Shown: in pieces, positions 10,230 to 21,293 of the stretch
Layout: each line of letters starts with the position of its first letter
Position numbering within the stretch: position 1 is the stretch's first letter
Assembly (NCBI GenBank): GCA_030247855.1
Contig: JAPDRN010000046.1
Location: 169,787 to 233,786, forward strand
Length of the DNA stretch: 64,000 nt
Direction of reading: 5' to 3'
From: Knufia peltigerae
Lineage: Eukaryota; Ascomycota; Eurotiomycetes; Chaetothyriales; Trichomeriaceae
The notes under the pieces: model-generated
The model's input: the letters and a program-made list of their open reading frames with translations, nothing else
The model's database searches: none
Told to the model about the DNA's origin: nothing
Made by a program: the position numbers and the translations under genes

Positions 10230-11863
10230 TCATGCAAATGCCCCGACGACGGACATGCCGGCAGCTAGTTATGTTAAAGAAATTAGTCTTTTTGGTCTCG
10301 ACATACAAACGTAAAGGGGACCCAGGGAGAATAGGCAGAGCACGGGATGATTTGTTAACAGCTTACCGCCCATGAGAACAAAGGAAAATGCTTGAATCTT
10401 GTCCTTTTTGGTCATGATGAGCGATGCCTCTTCAGACAAGAAATCCTCTGCGAGCAGATCCACCAAGGCGGCGTAGATGAGTAGACCCGAAGAACTGCAA
10501 AAGAAACACATTAATCGCGTTGTCTTTAGCCCTTGCGAGGCACGCAAGGGAGACTTACAATGCGTTGAATGCACCGACGAGGATGAGGGCGAACGCGCTC
10601 GACGGATCGTACGAGTTGCGAGTCATGAGCCCAATGGCCTGTCCGATGGGACACGTGGTTCCGAAGGCGCAGACCAGGACCCAAGGACGGATGGATTGTT
10701 TGGGGTAAGGCACGGCGGCGATGCGGCTTCCTAGGCCCAGACCTTCGAAGAATTGATGGAAGAGGATGGCGACGAGCAGAATGACAAAGCCGTCGGTGGT
10801 GATGGAGACGGTCATACCCACAAAGATGGAGTGGAACAGGATACCTCCCTCGAGCAAGGAAATGTTGAGGTTCATGGTCTTGAGGGTGGCCGCGTCCACG
10901 GTCCCCTCCTCGGAGTCGCCATCGTGGTGCAGGTCGACGGACGAGCTGTCGTCGAACTCAGACTTTTCCACCGGGTACAGAGCGCGCGGCGTGACGGACA
11001 GGATCATGTCCTTGAGCTCCTCACGCTGACGGACATACTGGGCGTAAAAGACTTGGAACCAGGTGGGCATGTCGGAGAGGTTGTTGTACTGTTCCATCTC
11101 TTCGCGGGCGGCGGCCGAAGCCTCGTAGCTGTGCGTGTAGGCGTGGGGTTTCTCCATCCCGTCGACGATAGTCTCGGACCCGTCTCGTGAGTGAACTACG
11201 TATGCCGGCAGGGCTTGAGGGGTGCCGACTCCTGGTCGACTACCTTGTGCTGCGAGTCCAGGTCCGTTTGCCTGTGCGTGTCCGTGTCCGTGTCCATGGC
11301 CGTGTTGTGCAGGAGCCGGAGCACCGTTACCCATGGGCCCACCGTGGGAATGGCCACCCGTCTTCGCCTTCAGGTACATCTCAATGGTGAACAGAGCAAA
11401 CAGGGCAAACATCATCTGTGACTTGATTAGCAACGGTTCTCTCTCTCTTCCTCCGAGGCGGGTAGGGGAGGGGAATGAAAAGGGACGTATGTGTATGTGT
11501 AGCAACGCCAGTCGCAGGGTGAGGCTTGTTCGGGTAGGGATCCTGAGTGATGCTCACGATAACGCCAGGCATGGCTGGATAATCGTCGGTGAGAAGCGAG
11601 GGAAGGCATGGGTCACTGAGAGACTGAAATGCCGTGGGGACCAAGTGAACAAAAGCCGTGGCAATCAACACGCCCGTTCCAAAATGTTTGCAGAAGAATA
11701 TAACTCGATTGGGGAGTTTTGCCCAGCTGACTCTTTTCCCCACGACCGGGAGACCAGCTCCGGCGATACTGAATGCGAAGACCAAGAAGACCGCACCGAC
11801 ATGGAGAGGAAGATCGTACTCGGCGAGCTGAGCAGCTCCTCCGCCACACTGTGGTTTCGACAT
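10230..11863 (-). CDS. ZIP-family zinc (metal) importer
   Basis: Four exons joined in phase: 11558-11863, 10559-11415, 10367-10494 and 10230-10264, giving 441 residues. The start is the ATG at 11863 (MSKPQCGGG). Early segments match fungal Zrt1/Zrt2: EYDLPLHV, then HFGTGVLIATAFVHLVPTAF (residues ~55-80), which carries the pore His of TM2. The cytosolic loop contains His-rich stretches (KTGGHSHGG and QHGHGHGHGHAQ, residues ~117-145) typical of metal-sensing loops. TM4-TM5 include HSIFVGMTVS and HQFFEGLGLG, the hallmark ZIP metal-site helices. The C-terminus, MGAAGMSVVGAFA, is encoded partly by a 35-nt last exon. Predicted role: zinc uptake at the plasma membrane. It diverges from a CDF exporter 2.26 kb away. 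Confidence 0.92.
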
Positions 11864-14127
11864 TCTTGCAACGCGAAATATAAAAACAATCCCTTGGAGG
11901 AGCCTGTCCCCGAACACAAATAATATAAGGAGGGGTGGGCAGAGAAGAGAATGGAAGTCGCAAAGCACAGCTCCGCCGAGTTCAAAAAAGACAAAAACCG
12001 ATGGAAGATTGGGGAAGTAAAGCTGCCAGAGCGTGAAGGAACAATTCCAGAAAGTCAAGCAACCGCTTTGCATATAAGACTTTTTTTCAGAACGCTCCTA
12101 TACTATTGCCAAGTATCGTTTGGGTCTCCTCCAGCGGGACAAGTTGAAACTTGATAGCAACAATTTCTGGTATAGTTGGGCGTATCAAACCGGACTAGCG
12201 GTCAATGATCTTCGACCTGGGGAAAGGGTTGACCATACCTTCTCGACCAAGTGGACGCATCCATCTTATCTGATGCATCTTACCTTGTTACAATGTTCGT
12301 TTTGAGTAGAGTAAGCGAGAAAGAAACCACAAGGATAGGTCCCGGATCCGTATCTCTGCAAATCCAGTGCAGCCTCATATTTTGATGAGTCTAACAAGAG
12401 AAAAAGATATCACGGGAGACTTCATTTATGCCTTTATTCATTCTCCCATTCATCAGAGGTGTTGTCTGTTTCTTCACGCACGATATCCAGAGACAATATT
12501 CGAGGCATGTGCGTAGAACAGTCGTCGCAGCCGCAATCCCAATTTAGAAAGTACTCGTGTGACCCAGCCTGTGAGCGGGTTACGGAATGGTAAATGGTCC
12601 ACGTTGGTCATTACCCTTCTAAGACGTTAGTACAAAGTCAATTCTGTCTGTAGGAAGAGAACCACAGTCCCCATCATCCACCTAGAAGGACAAACCCGGG
12701 CCAGGGAGAGCCTCCTCCTCAAGCTAAATACGAGTACTGTAGGTCAGCAGCAACGCTGGACGTTGAAGCAGAGTTGACGTCCACAAATGGAATTCGTCAC
12801 TCATCTTGGCAAGTCAATCAGGGGCTTTGCCAGGACGCTGACCTTATGCGTGGAGTACGGAGCACGTATGGCCATTGGCTTGAGAGAGCGCCCAAAGGAG
12901 CGAGCATTTTTGATACCAGGACAAGCGGACAAGCGAAGGCAAGCATCCTGCTTTGAGGGCTTGGCTTCGGTAGACAAGACTTCCGGTCTGCTTGGTCGCT
13001 GTTTGATCATGGTCGAGAACAGACTTGGCCAGACGAATAGACATTCTGCATGCAGACACAAGCACTCCGCTCCGCGGTGCTTTGCTGTCTTAGACGGACT
13101 GATTTATCGCTAGAGACCGACAGAATGATCCACATCTCAGTAGGATTTGCATACCTGTGACAAGGAGAGGGAGCTCCGCCTTGGCAAAGACATCTCAAGG
13201 CCTCGTCAAAGGTCACCCAGCTATCGACTGCTGATGCTGGCGATGGAGCTTGATCGAGTACAAGGGCCTGTCACTCATGACATAACGGGCGAGTAGACGC
13301 CATCGAAAGCCGACCCAGAGTGATTTGGCAGATACAGGTTTGGGCGAGGAAGTGCGACTCCGGAGGGATGTCTGGGCATGTACAGTAGGAAGAGAAATAC
13401 GAGGCCAGCCTGGTGCAACCCCCAAGAGGTCTAGCGCAGCCTTGGCGTACCCTAACATGATTTTCCGCCAAGGCCGGAACAATGGATCGGGCTATTCCAC
13501 ATTTGGGGTTCTCCATTTTCTGTACGGAGACGTGTATCCATCGCTCCGTACAAAGTGCCTGGCAGGGGAGTACGGAGTATCTTCCGACACAAATCCATGT
13601 CTGAGATCCGCTTCCATTTCCAAACCTGCTACCTTGACCGCGTTAAGCCCATACGGCCAAGATCTTGGCTTCTACATCACAACTTCATCTCGCCTCAAGA
13701 TTTCACATCACCTCTTTCAGCCCTGGGGCCGTTGCACAGCGTAGAACTGGGAATGTCTCCATGGCAGGGTCCAGACCCTGGCACAAGGTATTCTAGGTGC
13801 TGCGCCGCTCAGGGAAGCTAGTTGAATGCTCTCCTATATGACATAGATAAGTGTACTTGCTGGCTCGTTCAAATGGTTCCAGTTGACCGATCTTCTGTAT
13901 CACTCACAAAACTCGTCCACATCTCCATACTCCCTCGTCTGTCGAGATCGGTTCTCCTGTTTCGTTGCTCGAACAAGGGTTGGTGTCTGTCATCCATCTG
14001 TGCGTCTGCTCTTTGGAAACATATCCGATCTCAGCTTGTTCAACTAACTTCAATAAGCGAAAGATAGCTACGGTTGTTGTCGCTTCCGCGAAAGTCTTTA
14101 CTCTACCAGCCCTGTTCTGACACGACC
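11864..14127. other. Long divergent intergenic region between ZIP and CDF genes
   Basis: A 2.26-kb gap separates the two metal-transporter start codons. Frames of 60-139 codons (for example 13325-13744) lack domain signals and overlap TACGGAGTA-type words at 12856-12864 (variant), 13523-13530 (variant) and 13571-13579 (exact). No transposon ends or RNA genes were recognised. Confidence 0.5.
13571..13579. repeat. TACGGAGTA intergenic word
   Basis: An exact copy lies 548 bp upstream of the CDF start codon. Partial forms (TACGGAGA and CTCCGTA) lie within 50 bp on its left. Confidence 0.6.
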
Positions 14128-15675
14128 ATGGCTTCCGTTACAGTGGGTGAAAGTCACAGTGTACGAGGGGACTCCCCTACACAGTCCGGCCCTCAGGCGA
14201 ATGGTTCTCCGGATAAGATTTCCCCTGTTCGGGGCGACAATGGTGGGCAAGACACAGCGTCAGCGCAGAAAGACGGCGTCGACGTCCAAGCTAGCGAATT
14301 CGATCAGGGACAAGTCGTCGATATAGCCGACCCCTATTCTCTTCGTGCCCTGAAGCAGCCGGCTGCTAATGACAACAAGCGTTCGAGCTTGTTGCAGCAA
14401 AGGAAAGATCGAAAAGTCAAGAAGTACTACAACCGACAAAATGCCTTGATCAATGCCTACTTGACAAGTGCCGATGAAGAAGCCCTTGAGCGCGAGGACA
14501 ACATCAAAAATGGAGGCAAAGTGCGCTTTGCTGTCAACGCCAGCTTTGTGTGCAACTTCTGCTTGTTTGTCATTCAGCTCTACGCTGCTATCTCGACTGG
14601 CTCGCTGTCACTTTTCGCCACCGCTGCAGACGCCTTCGTAAGTCTTCCTCCAACCGGCAAGTGTTCTACATTGTCTAACGGCAAGACACGCAGATGGATC
14701 TTGTTGTCTCGATCGTTATGTTGATCACCTCACGCATGGCATCTCGACCCAATGTAGCCAAATTTCCCGTGGGACGAAAGCGCCTGGAGACGGTTGGCAT
14801 CATCCTCTTTGTATGTGGCCCTCTCCCATCTGTCTACAATGTCTTCTTTCTCTAGCACCCAAGTAGCAGCTTCGTCTGACGATGTGTAGTGCGCTCTGAT
14901 GACCACCGTGGCGGTTCAGCTCATTATCGAGTCCGCACGGGGCCTCGGTGCCGGAGAGCCGGACTCCAAATCATTGGATATCATCCCCCTTGTTTTCGTG
15001 GGCGTTGCCATCTTCGCCAAAGGCACTCTGTTTGTCTACTGCTTCCTCCTCCGACGCTACCCTGCGGCACGCATCTTCATGATAGACCACCGCAACGACA
15101 TCGCCGTGAACCTCTTCGGTCTCATTATGTCGATCGTCGGTACTCGGTTCAGGCAGGTGTGGTTTTTAGATCCCACCGGCGCCATCGCCATTGCATTGTT
15201 GATTCTCTACTCGTGGGCATCGACTGCCTTTGAACACATGTGGTATCTGGTGGGAAAATCTGCTCCGCAGGACTTCTTGAACAAAGTCGTCTACGTGGCG
15301 ATCACGCACAACGAGAGGATCAACAAGATCGACACCGTCAGGGCGTATCATGCCGGCGACAAGTTCTACGTCGAGGTCGACATCATCATGGACGAAGTAG
15401 AGAGTCTGAAGGTCACCCACGACGTGAGCCAATCTCTACAGCGGAAGCTGGAAGGCCTGGCAGACGTCGAGCGAGCGTTCGTGCACGTCGATTACGAGGC
15501 TCTGCATGATGTGTATGAGGAACACAAGGCTCCGTACGAGAAGCAGCCGACCAAGAAGCCACTGGCCGAGAGGATTCAAGGCCGATTGAGCGGCATTTGG
15601 GATCGACCAGAGAGACCTTCAACCGACCAGGAGGCGAAGAAGGGTCTTGGTGCTAGAATCTTCAACAAGAGCTGA
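14128..15675 (+). CDS. CDF (cation diffusion facilitator) transporter, manganese-type signature
   Basis: Three exons, 14128-14637, 14694-14810 and 14890-15675, all joined in phase 0, giving 470 residues. The start ATG at 14128 follows an upstream in-frame TTG that I reject. After a ~135-residue polar N-terminus come about six membrane segments. TM2 carries DAFMD (residues ~168-172, split by intron 1) and TM5 carries DHRND (residues ~267-271). Both are DxxxD, the pattern of Mn-transporting CDFs; Zn-CDFs usually have HxxxD. A cytosolic CDF C-terminal domain follows (residues ~325-425, VRAYHAGDKFYVEVDIIMDE). Predicted role: export or vacuolar/Golgi sequestration of Mn2+ (possibly Fe2+). The metal is inferred from the motif only. 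Confidence 0.92.
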
Positions 15676-16560
15676 CAGGAGTGTGGCAAGCTATGAGGAC
15701 GTGTAACAATATTGTGACAATGACATTGTTTTTACCTGAGTAGTTGTGATTGGTTCTTCGTTCTGCAGTTGAACCAGGCGAGTTCCTGTTGCTACTTCGT
15801 ATGGCCTTCGCTCAATAACGTGAATCATTTTCGAGCAGCGGCTTGTAATCACTATTTTGAGCCGGGGGCATCCTGAGGCATCCTGAGGCATTCTCAGGTA
15901 TCCCTTGTAAGGCATCAATGCCATGTTAGTTGAGCAAACCGTTCTCGAATTGCTCAAAGGGAAAGTTAGGTTACTACTTTTGGTAAGTAGCTAGGGGCAG
16001 CGCAGTATCAGGAGCCCTTGGCAATCCCCAGGCGTCGTCCCTCAGGCATCAATGCCATGTTGGCTGAGCAAAACGCCTTTGAATCGCTTAAATGGGAAGA
16101 TTGTGTTACTGCATTAGGCTGGTGGCATCCCCTAGGCATAATGCGCCAGGCATCAATGCATCATCAGAGGCTCGGTTCTCTGTAAGCCAAAATGACTAAG
16201 AAATCAGTAAGATCTTCCGTATTCCGTTTTTGATCTCGTATTGTTTAGTAATATTCAGTAGGAGATCAAGAGTGTTGTTGGATGCCTTACAGCTTGGCCA
16301 GGCGTCCCGCCAATCCTCATCCCAAACTCTCGGAATCAATTCCTAGATTGATTCCTCTCACAGGGCTGGGGATCCATGCGGCACAACCGTTGATGCTATG
16401 TAATAAAGGGTCCATCACGCTAAACATACCTACATACACCTTTCCTACTTGCTTGCGTTTTTGGGAGGTCTTTCTGGCCCTCGCGGCACGCGGATCGGAC
16501 CTTGACAGCCATCGCGCCACCACAAGACAGTCAGATATGTGACGACGACCCGGGCGCGGG
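15676..16560. other. Intergenic with degenerate direct repeats
   Basis: Between the CDF gene and the Zn2Cys6 gene. It holds a duplicated module (see the repeat entry) and no reading frame with protein-like composition. Confidence 0.5.
15870..16165. repeat. Degenerate direct repeats built on GGCATC units
   Basis: Two diverged copies of a ~65-bp segment start at 15911 and about 16045. Both open with GGCATCAATGCCATGTT, continue with TGAGCAAA, and end near GTTACT. The first is preceded by GGCATCCTGAGGCATCCTGA at about 15877, a short tandem of a 10-bp unit. A third, short copy of GGCATCAATGC is at about 16149. Copy spacing is roughly 131-134 bp. The origin is unknown: a decayed minisatellite or a mobile-element remnant are both possible. 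Confidence 0.55.
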
Positions 16561-18378
16561 ATGGCTTTCGTCTCCGGATACAGAGTGGTAGAAGAGGGCG
16601 ACCAACAGTCGAAACCACGAGTCAAACAATTCCACCACAAGGTCCGGAGTGGATGTGCGACGTGCAAGTAAGTACCTACACACACCGTACACCCACCCGA
16701 CCTACCTTGGTCCAAAATGACATTCGAAATCTTACAGTCAATTCTTACGTCAACAGACAGAGAAGAGTCAAATGCGACGAAGGATACCCGACGTGTAAAA
16801 GGTGGGTCTTCATCATTTCCGTGTGGCCTTGTGCCTTGGGCTTCATGGATCTTTATGTTCACACCTGATGTGTAACGTAGGTGTGCGATAGCAGGACGAA
16901 AATGTCCAGGATACGAGACTCCCCCCAAACCGTGGATCTTCGAGGGGATCAGCACACAGCAACAACAGACCCACGGCGGCAACCTCCCAAAAGCCTCCAA
17001 GGCGGGACAACATCAGCTCGGTGGGGGCGGCGTCAGGTACACGTACGGTCGTGAAGGACCTCAGGACATCACCGACCTCGCACGGGAAGCGAAGCGCAAA
17101 GCCCTGGTGCGGGCGCAATGGAATTACCTGACCAAAACCGTCAGCGTGAGGTTCGGAGACTCGCCGCACGACCAACGCAGCCTCAAGTTCTGGCTCGCCG
17201 AGACGGCGCCGACGATTGGGAACTACGGCCCCGACTACATGTTCTGGTCTCGACTGGTGCCGCAACTCGCGTTCGAGTTCCCCGTCATCCGGCACCTTCT
17301 CGTGGCCACGGCGCTGCTGGACGAGCAACTCGGCGTGTACCGGTCCGCGACCAAGATCAAGCTGACCCCGCTCGCGCTGTGGCACTACCAGACGGCGCTG
17401 AGGGGCATGACGGTGGTCGAGAGGGCCGACGAACCCTTTCTGGTTCTCGCCTCGTCGATGGGTTGGGTCTTTGAGTCGTTGCAAGGGAACTTTGCGGCTT
17501 CGGCCATCCACCTTCGAGCGTCGTCCCGACTGTTGAAAGAGTTAGAGTCTGGCCCGTCGTCGTCAGACCCGCTTGCCTTGGACATGCTGGCCGCCGTGAA
17601 ACCCATGGTTTATCTTTCCCTGTCATTCTCCAACATTGTCCACGGAGCCAGTACCCCGATCGAAATCCCCCCCGATGATCCGGACGATGATGACCAAACG
17701 ACAGAGCCGGAGGACGTCCCGATAGATTCCCTCGCACAGGCGCGGGACATGCTCATCGAGCGAGTGAGACGGTTCAAACGACGCGCAGATGCAGACTCGG
17801 ACGCACGCGGGCCGTCGAGGTACTCGATCCTCGCTCTGCGTCGGTACATTGGCACATGGCAGAAAAGGGCCCGGATTTATTGTTTGCACGGCAAAGAGTC
17901 GAACCTTCACAAGCAGACGGTGCAAATCTTGTTCATCACGGCTTTGTCTTTTCTTCCTGAAGATATTGCCGGCGCCTTCAGCACGGCCAATGAGGCAGCA
18001 TCGAGACACCTCCTGGACACGATCGAGCGCGTGGCGGTGGCCAAGCGGGAATCCGCGCCTTGGGATGAAGCCGACATTGATGACACTCTGTCGGTGACAT
18101 TGTCCCTGTTGGCCGAACATTTCCCAGATTGGTTTTTCAGGAAGCGTGCAGGACATTTACTGGCATCGTTCCCGAAAGCGCCACTGGCAAAGAAGACCAC
18201 TACCACCAACAACACCGAGTCCTCCTTCTCCTCGGCAACGACTACGGCGGGTAGTGGTGTCCGTTCCGTCGTGTGGAATCAAATCAGACCCGGCAAAGTG
18301 GTTTTCGAGGGGGAAGAGAAGGTCAGAGGACTGGATAGATCAACTATTGAGAAACAATATTCTCGAGTTTTTGATTGA
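16561..18378 (+). CDS. Zn2Cys6 fungal transcription factor
   Basis: Three exons, 16561-16667, 16757-16801 and 16881-18378, joined in phase, giving 549 residues. The binuclear zinc cluster is spread over all three exons (residues ~32-62): CATCKQRRVKCDEGYPTCKRC, continuing to KCPGY, with the C-x2-C-x6-C-x5/6-C-x2-C-x6-C spacing intact; the splice sites were chosen because only they restore it. A Gln/Gly-rich linker follows, then a helical regulatory domain of the fungal_trans_2 type (about residues 120-540). It is a nuclear DNA-binding regulator with unknown targets. The nearest downstream gene is cytosine deaminase on the same strand; a regulatory link is not supported. Confidence 0.9.
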
Positions 18379-18794
18379 GCGACAATTTTATCTTGGTTGT
18401 GATTGAGCGCGGTCGTATACCATGTGAGCAAGTTCCAGTGTAATCGTGTGTAGAGAAGAGCATCTATTTACCACGTGAATGGTGTCGGATTTGTTGTATC
18501 CTGGTTATCCCATGATCTCCACCTTGAAATGTCGTATGTTCTGGACCTTTTTGGGTGGGGTTTGACATTATTTTTTGATTGATACTGTACACCAACCATC
18601 GGACAAGTCCGAGGTCTTTCCCTTCTTCCTTTTTTGAATACTCGTAGTCTGAGATTCATATCTGTACAAAAGAGCTCTCAACTACCTGACGTAACTTGCC
18701 TACTGCATCTCTCTAACCCAGCCTTGCTTTGTCCTTTCCCTTTTTCTCTTCTCCTTGACACCCTAAATTTCCTTCGAGTCACCAAAAAAAAACA
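18379..18794. promoter_or_regulatory. Upstream region of the cytosine deaminase gene
   Basis: A 416-bp gap. CT-rich stretches at about 18718-18760 lie just upstream of the A-rich Kozak context (AAAAAAACAATGG) of the FCY1-like start codon, a common fungal core-promoter layout. No specific factor site was identified. Confidence 0.3.
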
Positions 18795-19609
18795 ATGGCC
18801 GAGACGGATCCAGGATTCATCGCAGCTGTAGAAGAAGCTCGACAGGGTTTCAATGAAGGTGGTGTACCAATTGGTAAGTAACACGCTCACCATTGCACTT
18901 GAACGAATAGAACCATGAAATCCCGTATGGTCTGTGTATCTACTATATCCGACTGTCATAGTCTACTGACCACGCACTGCTATCATCAGGAGCGTGTCTA
19001 GTCTCCAAGGACGGCAAAATTCTTGGTAGAGGACACAACATGAGAGTTCAAAAGGGTAGTGCTACTTTACACGTGAGTTTGTTTGTTTTGATTCCATCCC
19101 ATCCAGACTTGAATTTGTGGAACGAGACACCATTCAGGGACAACAAGACGATCCTTGTCATGTGTGAAGCTTGCCCGCGATCGAAACTGACCAAAGTTAT
19201 TCGAATACGTTCTTATGTTCAAACAGGGCGAGATCTCTGCTTTGGAAAATTCGGGAAGACTACCGGCTTCCGCTTACGCCGGCGCGACCATGTACACGAC
19301 CTTGTCCCCCTGCGACATGTGTACGGGTGCTTGCATCATGTACAAGGTTGCCCGGGTGGTGATCGGGGAGAACAGGAGCTTCGTGGGCGGGGAAGAATAC
19401 CTCAAACAACGAGGCGTCGAGGTCGTGGTGCTCGAGAATCAAGAGTGCATGGGGTTGATGAAGAAGTTTATGGAGGAGAAACCTCAAGTATGGTACGTTT
19501 CAAAATCTCTTTTTTATTGTTTGTTTTCTTCAGGAGAAAGATATATGATCCTCCCGGACCACTGTTCTGACAATTGATAAACAGGAACGAAGATATAGGT
19601 GAACAATAA
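18795..19609 (+). CDS. FCY1: Cytosine deaminase
   Basis: Four exons, 18795-18873, 18990-19072, 19227-19492 and 19585-19609, joined in phase, giving 150 residues against 158 in yeast Fcy1. Zinc-binding motifs are HGEISALE (residues ~55-62, His plus the catalytic Glu) and TLSPCDMCTGA (residues ~80-90, PCxxC). The C-terminus VWNEDIGEQ matches the conserved EDIGE end of the family. The enzyme converts cytosine to uracil for pyrimidine salvage and would act in the cytosol. It is convergent with the uroporphyrinogen decarboxylase gene, with 90 bp between the stops. Confidence 0.95.
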
Positions 19610-19699
19610 TCATACTGATTTCAAAAGCATCATTTATTCTTTTTATCCTTTTATTCCTCGTCATTCCCTTTTCTTTTGTTTTCGTGTAGTGCGGTTACA

Positions 19700-20983
19700 T
19701 CACCGTCCACTCGTACACCTCTGAATCTCCTCGAAGAAGAACTTGAGATCGTCAGGATTGACCCCCGGCGTGATACCGTGTCCGAGGTTCACAATCCATC
19801 GCTCTTGACCTCCACCGAAACCTTTGACCATGTTCTCGACCACCGACGTGATGGACTCGTGCGAACCGTAGAGAACACCGGGATCCGCATTCCCTTGCAG
19901 CGTCACTCGACCTCTCGCGATCTTCACCGCCTCCGACGGATCGTGCAACCAATCGAGCCCGACCACGTCGTACCCGGAGTCACACAACTCGTCCAAAGCG
20001 TACCACGCGCCCTTGGCAAACACGACCATGGGCACGACGTCCTCGCCCATCTCGCGCAGCCGCCTGGGCAGGTTCTCCGAGATGTACCTGAGCGCGGGCA
20101 GGGCGAACTCCCTGAACGAGGAAGGCGACAGTTCGCCGGCCCACGAATCAAACACTTGGAGAATCTGCGCTCCCGCCGCGACCTGGAGGGCGAGGTACTC
20201 GACACAAATGTCCGAGATCTTTTTCAGGAGGACTTTCGCCTCGTCGCCGTACTTGTACACCCACGTCTTCGCCTCCCTGAACATTTTCGAGCCGCCGCCC
20301 TCGACCATGTAGCACAGCAGGGTCCAGGGCGCGCCGCAGAACCCGAACAGCGGCACCCGGCCGTCCAACTTCTTCCGCGTCATCGTGATGGCCTTGTACA
20401 CGTAGTCCAGCTCTTTGGCGACGTCCACTTCCCGCCGGAGAATCTCTTGGTATTGCTCGTCCGCGGGGGACCGCAGGGGGTTTGGGAATTTGGGGCCGAC
20501 GCCGTCGATCATCTTCACCTCCATGCCCATGGCCTGCGGAATGACCAGAATGTCGGAGAAGATGATGGCCGCGTCGATGAGCCCCGCGTATCGCTCGATC
20601 GGTTGGAGGGTCAGCGTCGAGGCGATCTCGGGAGACCGACAGCATTCGAAAAAATCATGCTTTCCTTTGGCTCGGTGGTATTCGGGTAGGTATCGGCCAG
20701 CTAGATAGCAACGAGGTCAGAGTCTCTTCTTCTCAGTGAACGACACAGAGCAACGAATCAATGACGAAGGGGGAAAAGAAAAAGAAAAGAGGCGACTGAC
20801 CGCCGCGTACCTTGTCGCATCACCCACATGGGTGGCCTGTCGACCTTTTCGCCTAGTTTTAACAGAGAAAGTCAGGTCTACTTATGTTCTCCCAATGCTG
20901 GTCCATAAATCCAAGAGAACCCACGCACCACGTGCCGCCCGTAGGAGGCGGTCATTCTTCAACGGAGCAAACGTCTCCTTCAT
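19700..20983 (-). CDS. HEM12: Uroporphyrinogen decarboxylase
   Basis: Three exons, 20929-20983, 20811-20852 and 19700-20700, giving 365 residues, the normal length. The start is MKETFAPLKNDRLLRAA. The diagnostic PPMWVMRQAGRYLPEY (residues ~24-39), which contains substrate-binding arginines, is split by intron 2 after RQ. Further family blocks: FSDILVIPQAMGMEV, then FCGAPWTLLCYMVEGGGSK, then FDSWAGELSP (residues ~215-225) and the late HGITPGVNPDDL. It catalyses the four decarboxylations that turn uroporphyrinogen III into coproporphyrinogen III in haem synthesis, in the cytosol. The first two exons are only 55 and 42 nt. Confidence 0.96.
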
Positions 20984-21293
20984 CTTGACCCACAACCGAC
21001 GGTTTTGAAGGGCACAACAATTCCGTGGTCGAATGTTGTCGGCGTCTTGGAAGGAAGTCAAAGATCGCTGGAAGTCTTGAGGCTTGATGCAAAGTGCGCC
21101 ACTATTTCATTCCTGAAGGAAACCCGACGTTTAACCGGCTGCCCCTCCCCATCACGAGGCTACGAGGCTGGTTGTGATATTGTCCCCAGATTACGGAGTA
21201 CGAGTGTGAGGACAGCGAATAAGATGGTTGAACTCTTTGACACGATGAACTAGGATCTTATACATTGCAGTATAAATTCATTGTCTTGATTGG
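20984..21293. promoter_or_regulatory. HEM12 promoter region and Trm82 3' flank
   Basis: A 310-bp gap upstream of HEM12. It contains an exact TACGGAGTA at 21192-21200, 209 bp upstream of the ATG. No TATA box or known haem or oxygen element was recognised. Confidence 0.3.
21192..21200. repeat. TACGGAGTA intergenic word
   Basis: An exact copy in the HEM12 upstream region, followed directly by CGAG. Confidence 0.6.

Noticed and set aside
13325..13744. A 139-codon plus frame in the ZIP-CDF gap
   Set aside because: It contains the repeated intergenic words, has no domain, and no splice or start context supports it.
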